Source: Macquaria australasica
Taxonomy: Eukaryota; Chordata; Actinopteri; Centrarchiformes; Percichthyidae
DNA length: 64,000 bases
Direction: 5' to 3'
Assembly: GCA_005408345.1 (NCBI GenBank)
Contig: SEMN01000226.1
Location: 496,001 to 560,000 of the forward strand
Both the position numbers and the translations under genes were made by a program. The notes beneath the pieces were generated by a model. It was not told the origin of the DNA. It worked only from the letters and a program-made list of their open reading frames with translations, and did not search any database. Positions 36,092-47,707 of this stretch are shown here, in pieces (within the stretch, counting starts at the first letter, position 1; every line of letters starts with the position of its first letter).

Positions 36092-36097
36092 AATAAA
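36092..36097 (+). terminator. arid3b: ARID3B poly(A) signal
   Basis: AATAAA after a 1.1-kb AT-rich 3' untranslated region. A (TTTA)n tract follows at about 36129-36153. Confidence 0.65.
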
Positions 36098-36128
36098 AGA
36101 ATCTTGTGTGCTGTAGATAGACTGATCT

Positions 36129-36160
<32 letters not shown>

Positions 36161-36812
36161 CAAAGTAAGTGTTAAGTTTGTGTGTTTTGCCTTTTTTATG
36201 GAGATAAATCACAAGATCATAATGTTCCTCAAAATGTTAGCTATTCTCCTATTTCACGTGGCAGGCATATGATGGTGTTAAAGCATAACTACACCCTCAA
36301 ATTCTGCTATTGTCTTTTTTTATATACAATTCATGACGTAGATCAGTCTCAACCGGTCGACTCCGTCGGCATTGGCCTCACAGTTTCAGGGCTGATTTAA
36401 TACAGTAGATGGCGTGTTGAGCCATTTTCAACCCATGAAATGATTTTATTAATTTGAAGAAATGTCAATATTAACACCAGCATTGATGTGTTTCATCATA
36501 GTACAGTCAGATCATTTAGTTTACAGCTCAAGAAACACGTTTAAGTGTGGAGTACCTCTTTAATTTCAGTTTTTAAAATTGTGTCGTAGTCTTTTTGTAT
36601 TGTGTTTCGGCTTGAACAAATCCCTAATAAGTAAGTAAACATTCTGTACCATGAGTGATAAAATAATCTCAGTGCAAGGTCCATTTATAACCTGTTTTTT
36701 TTAAGCTTTCAACTGCATCTCAGTCTTCATCAGCAACTGAGCTGAGCTTATTTTGTCACATACTGATCCTAATGTCAAGAATGAACTCACATTTATTTAC
36801 AAATGAAAGTAC

Positions 36813-37287
36813 TGCTGGTAGAATGTAACTAAGTATATATACTCAAGTACTTGTAGTTTACTTGAGTATTTCCATTTAGGTCAACTTTATACTTCTACTC
36901 CACATTAATTCAGAGGGAAATCTTGCACTTTTTACTCCACTACGTTTATTTGACAGCTTTAGTTACTAGTTTCTATACAGATGAAGATTTTTATATAGAA
37001 AACACATCAGTTTATAAATATGATGCATTGTTATAGATTAAACTAGTTAGCTCCATCTTGACCAACTACAATATTAAAAGTAATAATAATCCAATAATAT
37101 AGTATAACACTCACATTTTTTCTGCATTATAAGTACTTTTGCTTTTGATATTTTAAGTACATTTTGCTAATGATACCTACGCACTTAAGTGACATTTGCA
37201 GGACTATAACTTGTAATGGAGTGTTTTTATATTTCAGTATTACTACTTTTACTCAAGTGAAGGACCTGAATACTTCCTCCACCACTG
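36813..37287 (-). mobile_element. Complete hAT-like MITE (CAGTGGTGGA family) with perfect 8-bp duplication
   Basis: The element lies in minus orientation, with TGCTGGTAGAATGTAACTAA at the left and CTTCCTCCACCACTG at the right. The octamer GAAAGTAC directly abuts both sides (36805-36812 and 37288-37295), the 8-bp signature of hAT insertion. The left terminal bases are slightly eroded. No transposase. Confidence 0.8.
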
Positions 37288-38400
37288 GAAAGTACACATA
37301 AAAAGAAAAGAATACATAAGTGAGTGGCCAGGTGGGGGTAGTATTTCCTCCTCTATACAAGACTTGCACACCATTTCAACTTCAGGGGTATTATGCATCC
37401 ATAAACATGCACATTTATCAGTATTTCCACTTGATCATCACTTTGACATCTTTGTTCTTAAAATCTTTAACCAGGAACCTGAACCAATGAACAGTTAAGA
37501 AATTATTTTTTTAAACAATTCCTGTCCTGGATTTTATTGTCAGTTAAAGTTTTGTTTGCTACATTGGTGGCAAACCAAATTGGTACTTTGGTTTTCATAA
37601 TATGTATTTCACACCAGATTATGTTTATCAAGTAAAAAATCTACACACTGTATGGAAGAGAAAGTACAGAAAGAGTCTGTTTTGAGAGTTAATTCCTGAA
37701 CTCTGCAGCAGACATATGACAGAGGCTAAGCTAATGGGGATAAGAGCTCATGGGTCAGAGGACGAGGGTGGGGGATGGGTTGCAGGATTTACTGTTGGGA
37801 TAGTTATTCTTTAGTGACACTGCTGGATTGGCATCTGGAACACTGTAGAAGAAAGATGGTACAGGCACAATTGAGAGGTATTATGAGATGAATATCTCCG
37901 CCCACGGTCCCCGCCCGCCAGGGAAGAATAATACCAGTCAAGTCACTGCTGATGAGGAGATCACTGTCCTGGAACGAAGACTGGAATATACTGGATGTTT
38001 CTAGACAGTAGGATGATTTTTCAACTTTGAACAGGGAAAGACACCTGCAGCTGCTAAAGATTGCTTGACTAGAATTTCTGGACGGAGGTCCATTGTACAT
38101 GAGAAATGTTGAAAGTTGTTGCTCATTTTGTTGCTCAAACCTGAAACTTGTGATCCTAAATACCCAAGATGTTTTAATGGGAAACAGATGCTTTTGTGCC
38201 TTTATGACATTGGCACTCCAAAATAATGGCTTTGATTGTTCCTCTGAAGCAGAATTATGTGGGGAGGTATCTCCAGGACTGAAAGCCAGAATGTGTTTTC
38301 ATAAGTCAAGCAAATGATCTTCTTTACTGGGACCTCTGGGCTTCTACTTGTGAATGTTTTGAAATAGGCTCCGACAAACCTTCAGTGCACTATTGGCACC

Positions 38401-41400
38401 ATGCCTTACCATGATGAGGAGTACCCAGGTCAGCCTCTGTGGCAGTCTGTGCTGCTCTTCTGCTGTAAGGGTATGATTGAGGGCATCATGGTCATACTCT
38501 TCTTCTGGCTTCTGGTGCAGGTCCTTTTCACCAAACAACTAGAAGGTATGGTCTTAAAGGACAGGTTCACTTACTATTATTTACTTTAATATAATTATTG
38601 GTCGCTGCCATCATTCCTCCTGTCCGTATTGACCATGAAGAGATCTCTTCCTGACATGATTCCACTGTAAGTGATGGGGGACAAAATCCACAGTCCTTGT
38701 TCTGTGTAAAAAATCATGAAGCCAAAGCTAATATGAGGTGTCATCAGTCTGGCTTAACCAAGTGGATATCTTCCAAAGTTACTGTGTTTTTAGTACAATT
38801 CCATCTTTGTGTTACTACACCTCCTCCATAACTCAACAAAGAAACTCTGTCAGGGAAAAAAAGAGGGAATTTTGCAATAAAAGGCTGTAACTGTGGAAGA
38901 TAATCTATTGTTATGACTAATTCTGACTGCTGAAGCCTAATTTTATAATGCATTTTTGCACAGATCAAGGACTGTGGATTTTATCCCCCATCTCTTCCAT
39001 TGGAATCACATTAAGAAGGGACCGGAAGTGTTACAGCGACCAACAATTATTTCAATGTACATAGAAGCATGCGAATATTCTTTTAAGATACAGTACAGTA
39101 ACAGTACTTTAATATGAAGCATGGGGTCTATGCTTTCAGGTAAATGGGGTAAAATGGTACATGTTGTGTGTTATGTAATCCAGGGATTGCATGAGGGTAA
39201 ATTACAACCATTTCTAAACTGCTGCCATCTGATTGATCTTATTTTTGTCTCTTATGTCTACAGTTCACCTCCAAATTCTTCTTTTGGTCGGACTGATAAT
39301 CTTTTGTCTGTGTTTGGTCCTGGGATGTATTCTGGGCTGGAGGAACAGTCAGATGTGTCCAGTGAAAGACAAAGATCCTGTGACGTCAGCACCAGCTCCT
39401 GCTGAACCTCTGACCTTTGCCCAGAGCCCGCCTCCCTCAGCAGTGACGACAGCGTCCAGGCAGCAATACGAGGGGCTGGATGGAGATATACTGGAGTACC
39501 CCTCCACTTTCACCAGCCCTGCCCCATCGGAGGGCGAATTTACCTCTCTGCCATTCTCTAATCGAGCTACAGCTGCCTCTGAGCGAAAGGAGCAGCCGAA
39601 GTCTTATTTTTCCCTGCACCGCCTCAGCACACCACCACTAATGTCACCCCTTTATAAACCCATAGATCCCAGTCATTCTTCCCTGCCTTCATTTCCTAAA
39701 CTGGGACTGTTGTCCAAAACATGTAAGGCTCTGCAGAGGCGCTGCACGGTGACTGGGGGTAGTATATCTTACAATGAACACAGCAGGCTCACCAGCCCCA
39801 GTGCTGTTTCTCTTTCTATGCCTGAAGAACCAATCCCGCTGGCTCCGCTGAGCTATGGCTCCAGTGCCAGCTGCCAACAGCCAATATCACCAAAACCATG
39901 CCTCCATTTCACTATGGCCTTCTCTCCAGAGCAGCAAACCCTGGCAGTCACTGTCCTCGGCCTCACTGGGACGCCCCACAGACTGGAGGACGTGTCCTTG
40001 CTGGGCAGCTTGCCGCCTCTTTACCCCTGTCCCATACAAGCCTCTGCCCAGAGCAGCCTCAGCCCTGAGACCCACAGCCTGGTGCTGCTATTGAAGGTGA
40101 GCTCTGTGAAGGAGCTCCAAAGGTGTGTACTGAGAATAGCCGCATACACACGGGAACCTCCCAGCCTGAGAGGCACACTGGGTGAACTGGAGGTCGAATG
40201 TGGAGGAAGAGACTGGAGAGCAGAGCATCCATTTCACTTCACGAAAGAGCTTAACCCAAAAAAGTGGAAGCTAAAAAAGGTAGTGGTGTATTGAATTAAT
40301 ATCTGTGAGCAGGTGTTGACTTTATTTTTAAGATACATAGAGGTATTGTCAGATTAACCTATTTGGAGGCCCCGGGGCAAACATCTGTTGCTGGGTCCCT
40401 TTTGAGCACTTTTAGGACTTATGCTTAAACCACAGACTGCGGTTTCCAAGGTCAAGAATGAACATTCAAGCTCTACATATATCATAGTGACACACAGTGA
40501 ACCTCTGGGTTTGGGGGCCCCTGTGGGTCTGGGGGCCCAGGTCAGATAGTGTCCAGCTGGTAATCCAGTCTGTGCATGAAGGTTACCAGTTTAATGATCT
40601 GCTGAAACAAGCGAAAGCAGAAAGAAATTGAAACAAAAATCAGTATTTTGTTTTATATTGTTTGAGTTTTGTTTTTCTGTGCAACATATGGACATGTGAT
40701 CTATGTGGTCAGTACAATTAAACCTTTTTTTTCTGTGGTAATCTATGTAATTTTTGCATACTACAAAGCAATGCTTCTTGCTGTGTTTCCTGCTGACTGA
40801 GGTTTCCCTCTCTGCTCTTTAAACTCTTGCCCTTTGACTGCAGAGTCTGATCCCAGAGGATGCATCGATGTGTAAGGGGCTTAGCTGTCCTCCACAGATC
40901 TTCATTTTGCTTCAGTATCAGACTCTGGCCCACCGCATCAAAGCCACGGTCCTCAGAGCAGATAACCTAGACAACCTTGTTCACACGTTGGCAACAGCAG
41001 CAGGTAAAACCAGCATTTTATGTCACTTGAATTTGACAAAATTTGTATTTGATTTACAAATACACATCATGCATAGAGGCATTATGTAAGCATGCGAGGG
41101 CAGAACTAACTTTTGCCTTTCAGGGGCAGAGGTAAAGTAATTCCCTATGTCTGCTTTTAATGTTTAGGGGATTAAATGATGTTTTACAGGACCCGAATGC
41201 AGCAGGAGATCATCCCTTTTTTTAATGACATTGTGGTTTAATCCCTCACTATTCACAATCCTCAGGGAAATGTTCCAATCTCCTCTGGATCTCTGATCTG
41301 AGAGATCTAATCTTTGTTTGCATTAGCCTGTATAAGCATTATTTTTATTGCAGACAAGCACATCCTTTATGCAGAGCCATTAGATTTTATGATATCTGTT

Positions 41401-42707
41401 TCATGTACATTATGTCACATACATTTGACAAGGATAATCTCTTTATGTTTTAGATCAGACTAGTATTTGTTCATGTATGTTCATGTCAATATAACTAGAC
41501 AGCATTACTATGGATAAAGATAGGGGAAGAAATAGGGAAAAAATATTTATTTTATGCATCCTAGCTCCATGTTTTACTTGACCATACCTTATACAGTATT
41601 TGCATGAGAAAAGGTGGTGTGAGGACAGTAACACCACCAAGGGAGTTTTTCCTTGCCACTGTCGCATAGTGCTGCTCATGGTGGGAACTGTTGGGTCTCT
41701 TTGTTATGAGACATAACAATAACAATATCGTAACTTTGTTATGATATGGCGCTATATAAATAAAACTGAATTGAATTGAATTAAAAAGTCTTGGTTTCAT
41801 TTTATTTTTGAATTTTTATCCAATTTTTGTAACTGGACAGTGTGAATAAACATTCTTGCGTGATGTGATTTTTCAACATTTCCACCTTCTGATAATTGTG
41901 TTATCTAAAGCAATCAATTTTTGTTTTAGTGACATTTTGAAAGAAAATCTACTTTTGGTCTGTCTGAAGAAACTCTATAAAGAGCATTTCTCATCATACA
42001 ATTTGTTTGTGGACTTATACCCATGGCAAAAACCAGTACTTTCTAGTTTTTATTTTACAAAAGAAGTGTTGTGTATTGTTCCAAATGACATTTTGCATGA
42101 ATAACAAAAGACAAGATTTTAATTTAGCCTCTACAGAGTTAGCCATAGTAGTAGTGCTGTCCTGACATTGACTGTTTGGGGAAGTTATTTCTTCCCAGCT
42201 TCCATTTTAATCTTAGTTTTCATGTTAAATGTTTATTCTACAGTAGATGATTTTTTTCACACACTGTATCATTTGTGTACCTGTGCTCAGAATACCAGGT
42301 GTTGATCAATCTGCATCATGAGGGAGTTTTGATCAGCAGCAGGGAAACTAAAGGAGGGTCGTGCACTATGTGGAATACTTCTTTCCTGTTTGACCTGCCT
42401 CCAGGAGACATTGGTCAGCTGCCCCTCATGCTCGAGTTCATAATCACGCAGGTAAAGATTGCTTTGGGAGCTCACAATCACAGAATAAAATGCATTTCAT
42501 GAATAACCACATTTATCTGTATCGTGATTTGTATTGTCCTTTCTGATGTGACAGAATCAGGTCCTTTCAGAGGGTAAAGTTCTTGGTCGAGTCCGAATTG
42601 GCGCAGAGGCCGCAGATGCAGGACGTGCTCACTGGAGGGACATGTGCAACCTGCAGGTGGAGCAGGCACGCTGGCACACTGTACAACCAGAGCCTCTACA
42701 GGTCTGA
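38401..42707 (+). CDS. Synaptotagmin-like tandem-C2 membrane protein
   Basis: Exons: 38401-38545, 39264-40279, 40844-41003, 42291-42451, 42555-42707; 1,635 nt, 544 aa. ATG at 38401 has a strong context (GGCACCATG). Residues about 14-43 are hydrophobic (VLLFCCKGMIEGIMVILFFW) and a second, clearer membrane span covers 50-74, followed by WRNSQMCPVKDKD. A Pro/Ser-rich linker with a Cys/basic patch (KTCKALQRRC) leads to a degenerate C2A (about 259-383). C2B covers about 390-530; its HWRDM and ARWHTVQPE motifs match the end of synaptotagmin C2B. I do not see the five Ca2+-coordinating Asp residues in either C2, so Ca2+-independent membrane or protein binding is expected. Synaptotagmins tether or regulate vesicle fusion. 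It is in tandem downstream of ARID3B. The paralogue is unresolved; the fish gene called SYT18 is a guess. Confidence 0.8.
41630..41788 (+). mobile_element. SINE/LINE 3' tail
   Basis: TTTTTCCTTGCCACTGTCGC, TGTTGGGTCTCTTTG and GCGCTATATAAATAAAAC, followed by tandem GAATT units (TGAATTGAATTGAATT), form a retroposon tail common in teleosts. It lies in the long fourth region between C2B exons of the synaptotagmin-like gene. Confidence 0.7.
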
Positions 42708-42895
42708 CACACCTGTGCTGAAAGAAGCACTGTGTGACCAGTAAACCCGACGTACTGTATGATCTCAGTGGGCATCCAAAATAAGCTATTATAGGTCACC
42801 TTTGCCATGAAGTGCAGCTAAAGTTTAACTTTGTATATCAAATGATGTGTTTATCGACACTGCAGTACTAATGGATGGATATATGAATACTCAGC

Positions 42896-42901
42896 AATAA
42901 A
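42896..42901 (+). terminator. Synaptotagmin-like gene poly(A) signal
   Basis: AATAAA about 190 nt after the stop codon. Confidence 0.7.
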
Positions 42902-43435
42902 ATCTTTACAATGGCCTTATTTCAATCTAAGTATCAACCTGTGAATTCTCCTATGGGAAAGTGCACAAAATGACTTTTGGAACAACACAATGTAAGTTCA
43001 GAGTTTGTAGGCTTATAAAAGAATGATATATTTGTGAAACATTACCTAGAACAAACTTCTAAATGTACCTAGTACAATTTTGGAGAACTTATCAGTGATC
43101 TCTAATAAGCATTTGGTCTCTCTCCCAGTAAACAAAGGAAAAACATGAAGGTAACTGAACTGAGCAATATGGTCTTTATAAATAGTTATTAGAATAGCTA
43201 GTATTCAGTCCCTGTCACTAAAATACATCTTGTCATTAATTTGATGTGTGAGTAACATGTAATACACACAAATGTACTTCATATACTCTCATGTACATCT
43301 GTAATTTCACAGTTCTTTTGAGATACCTATAAATATCTTGTTGGCTGTAGGATTTTCTGAATGTAAAAATGATGTGAAGACCCATATCATGTCATATAAA
43401 TAAAACACACTTTTGCCTGAGGTAGCTTGGTGACT

Positions 43436-43441
43436 TTTATT
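43436..43441 (-). terminator. Poly(A) signal of the coiled-coil gene
   Basis: TTTATT on the plus strand, that is AATAAA on the minus strand, about 300 nt past the inferred stop codon. The convergent gene upstream ends near 42.9 kb. Confidence 0.5.
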
Positions 43442-43744
43442 AACACTATTGTCTGAGGTATAAATATTCAAATTGTTGCTGTTGTATTTTTACTAATCAC
43501 CACTCAGTGATTTTCTGTTAGACTGACATACAAAAAAATATCACAGTCCTTTTACTTATAGTTAAAATGCTTCCACCAAGTATCACCGTAGCAGAATATT
43601 GTCTTTAAATAAAGTGAATTAGTCCTTACATTTCATTTGAGTAAAAAAACATACAGTATAAGCTATAAGGCACAAAGCTGGCTGGTGAAGGACCCTGTAA
43701 TGACTGGTCTATGTATAGAGCAAGTTTCGCCCACTGCAGGAGTC

Positions 43745-46700
43745 TTAACCCTTCTCTTCATCTTCGTCAGGGCTACAGATATCTATAAGCTCAGCCAGGA
43801 ATATTCCATCTGGAAAGAGGGAAGACGGCCTCTTCTGCTGCAGGTCAGTCTCATCTGAACAGTGAGATAGGTTTGGCACTTCGACACAAGAAGACTTGTC
43901 TGATAGTTTTGTTGCAGTAGGGGGGCAGTCCTGGATTGGCTGCTTGCCCCTTAGTGTATCTAAATTGAGAAGGGGGGGGGATAATTACACAAAGATTAAT
44001 ATTTCAAAAAGGTTATGAATCAATTTTGTCTTCTTACACATGCATAAGATAGATAACAAGGATAGAAGAGAGGAACTTAATTAAGATCAGGGACTTATCC
44101 ACCAACAGCGATGACAAAAGCCACTTGTTATCTTATTAAACATCGTGCTCTGTATTATTTCAGCATTAGTGGATATGTACCTGTCTGAGATAAAAATATG
44201 AATCCTATGATTTCCCCAAAGGCTCCAAACTACAAACACGGCACAGATCACAGCACACGTCTACACTAATGATTATTACACCGATTCATGCACAGCTTCA
44301 CCTTGCAGCAGATTCTCAATTTTTGCGTTCAGACTGCTGATTTTTGCACTCGTAGTTGACATCTGGCAGAGGAGAGAATGGTTTCAGATCTCTCATGGCA
44401 TCTTTATATTAAGTGCTATAGGCCTCCTTAGCAGATAGAATTTTTTTTTTTTAAATTAATGCTCTTTAAAGAATATTTTGCCCATTTCACATCTCTTTTT
44501 TAAATAGAAATCAAAAGAGAAGGGTAACTTCCTGTTTTACATGTAAGACCTTGATCTTTTGTTGCACACTTTATGTAGTTTCTAGAACATGGAATTTGCA
44601 ATTCCTAACATGTTTTAATATAATTTCAAAATTAAAGGCTGTACGTATCAGCACTCAATACCACTAACACTTTTTGAGACAGACTTTATCATATTATGTC
44701 TGGATGTTACTAACTAGTTCTCTGTCGTCATACCGTGGTAGTCACAGGCCTTCAGTGTAAGACTGTGATGTACTGTAACTCTTTCCTATCCTCTTATGGT
44801 TGAGTCAGATGTGTTCCTGCTGAGCGGTTCCCTCCTCAGTTTAAAATCCAATTATTTACCGAGTAGAAAGAGTCATATGTGAGATTACAGCTGGACTACA
44901 TTTCACATAGAGTTTAAGTGGTTATGCAGATGGCTGACACCCCTCCCCATGTGCTGTATGCTCTTTGATTAATGCAGAAGCCAGGATTAATGCTGTCTGC
45001 ACATATGGGTGTGTATATTTAATTAATGAATGTGCTGGTAGTTCAGTTCATTTTTGATATAATCTGTGTGCCACGATTTATGCCATTAATGATATTTGCA
45101 TCAGTTTCAGATGCTAATACACCATTTAAGAAACATCCTAGCATGCAGACAGGCAAATATAGATGGTCTTTTCAGTGGTGTGGTGGCTGGAGGTTTTATG
45201 TTGATGTTTTAGTCATTTAGCTGTTGCTTTTAACAGACATATGGGCAAACTGGCCAAATGCATGCATACACTGCCTGTTTAGGATGATTGTTTATGGATT
45301 TTTGACTTGGTAACCATTCCACTTGGTGTAATTTAAGCCTTTACAACCTGTTGGCTTTGGTTGTGAAAGTTTTCCTCTGCATGAGCCTCCTCTGCTGGCT
45401 TTCCCGCCTCCCCTCCTGGCCAGTCACTGCTCTCCTCGTCCTCTTCAAACACTGGCATCAAACCTGAGCCCGGCTGCTGCCAGCTCCTCCTGTCCACTGC
45501 ACTCTGAAGGAAAATTTAAAAAAACAAGACTTGTTCTTTCTGCACATATTCACATTAGTTACCCATTGAATCGCTATCAGTGTTTGTTGGTTCTCATATT
45601 TTTTCAGTTTTGATTTGCTGAGGCTTCTTACCCTTACAACTTTAGATGTGGGAGTCCAGTCTTGCAGTGAGGAGGCTCCAGTCTGAGCTGCTGCTGATCT
45701 GTTGTCAACCTTTCCCACCTCCTTTCCTTCTCGCTCCTTAAACAAACTCTTTAACTACAAACATGGCAAGATACAGTATATTTCTCTTATGAGGCCATTT
45801 ACAACAGGTATAAAACAAGACTAGCCACACTAGCAGCCGTACATGGCTATACATTAGCATATTAACATGATCACAATGACAACGCTAACATGAGGATGTT
45901 TGTAATGTTTACCTTTGTCACCCTCTTAAGTTTAGCGTGTTAGCATGCTAACGTTTGCTTATTAGCAGTGGTGGAAGAAGTACCGGTCAGATCTTTTACT
46001 TAAGTAACAAGACCACAGGAAGTACAATTCCTGCATTCAAAATGTTACTTAAGCAAAAGTATTAGCATCAAAATAAAGTACCAAAAGTGAAAGTAATCAT
46101 TATGCAGAGTGGGCCGTTTCAGAATAATGTGTATTTTAATATTGGATTATAATTATTAAAGTATTAATGTGTACATCACTTTAACGTTTCAGCTGGTAAA
46201 GGTGGTAAAGGGGAACACGGATGTCTGTCAGATTTCATGGTTTTCCATCCAATAGTTGTTGAGATATTTCACTCAAAACCAAGCAAATGACAACCTCGTG
46301 TTGACGCTAGAGAAAAAGTCAGGGGATCCCCAATTATTAGGATTAGGATTCATTCTCTGGGGACATGAACGTCGGTATAACATTTCATGGCCAATCCATT
46401 TAATATTTCAATCCAAAATAGTGGACCAACAGACTAACATTACCATCTCTAGAGCCACGCTGTTGGATAAAAAAAAAAAAAAGATGAACTGAAATCATGT
46501 TATATACCTGCTCAGTGACCATCCTCCTCTGCTGGTCTGTCTCTAGAATAACTGGACAGGCATTTTTATCTTTCCCACCTTCAACAGATGGTTTCTCATC
46601 TTTGACCTGTAGACAAGGAGTCTGTCATTTATTATGTTCATCACCACTGTAGGAGGCCATCTTTAGAGGTGTTGTTTTTATGAACTTTACCGGGTAAAGC

Positions 46701-47635
46701 TGCCTCAGTGTTTGAATCTTCTGGAGTGCCAGTGTTTTCTCCTGCTGCAGCTGGTTCGCCCTCTTCCTGCTCTCTGAAAACATGTGGAAGAAGAAGTTTT
46801 AGAGCTGAGCCAGTGAGGAAAATCAACACACTTTCCTCTGTAGTTTTTTCAACAGCAGGCTCATACCTTCTAGCTGCGCCCTCAGTGAGTCGGTGGTTGA
46901 GACATCTGCTTGGCCACCATCAGAGGCCTTTTTCATGAGAAACAGAGATGATAAAAAACAGAAGAGATGTGCTGGTTAATTCAACATACCTGCTGGTTCA
47001 CAGGTGGATAAACTGTCAATATTATATAACACAAAATATGTACTCTAAATACATGTTTATATAAAAATACATAATTGTATGACATGTAATTACATCTTCA
47101 CTGTTGTAGATTTTGAAAAGTTGAAAAGTTCAGGGAGGGAGGAACATCTTGTTACCTGCGGGGATTTGTTTTGGCTGCTCTGGTAGTCTGATGGTGGCTC
47201 CCATAACAAAGAGGATAAGCTGATAAACAGATAGAGTACATGATAAAGAGACAGATCGCACAATTTCATTTTGAGCAATTGCTGATGTTGCATTTTGAAA
47301 ATGAAAATCTCATCAAAATCCGTTCACTCTGTCACTGTCTGTTTGTCCTGAGTCTGCACAGCTTCGCCACCTGGAAATACAAGGTCACAGCAGTTTAACG
47401 CCCCCTTGTGTTTAAAGAATGAAATAACATTTATTCTTTGGAGTTGGAGGCCTGCTGTACTTATACAGTAATCTTGTTGAGACTGCTGACAAGTACATTC
47501 ACCTTTCCCTTTATATCTGTGAAGCAGCGACTGACTCCTGCTCCTTTCCAGCTCCAGCTCTTGTTTGCATGCGTCAAGCTCAACCCTTAGCAGTGAGTCA
47601 GATTCCTTCTGTTAAAAAGCATATAGTTAAATAAC

Positions 47636-47707
<72 letters not shown>

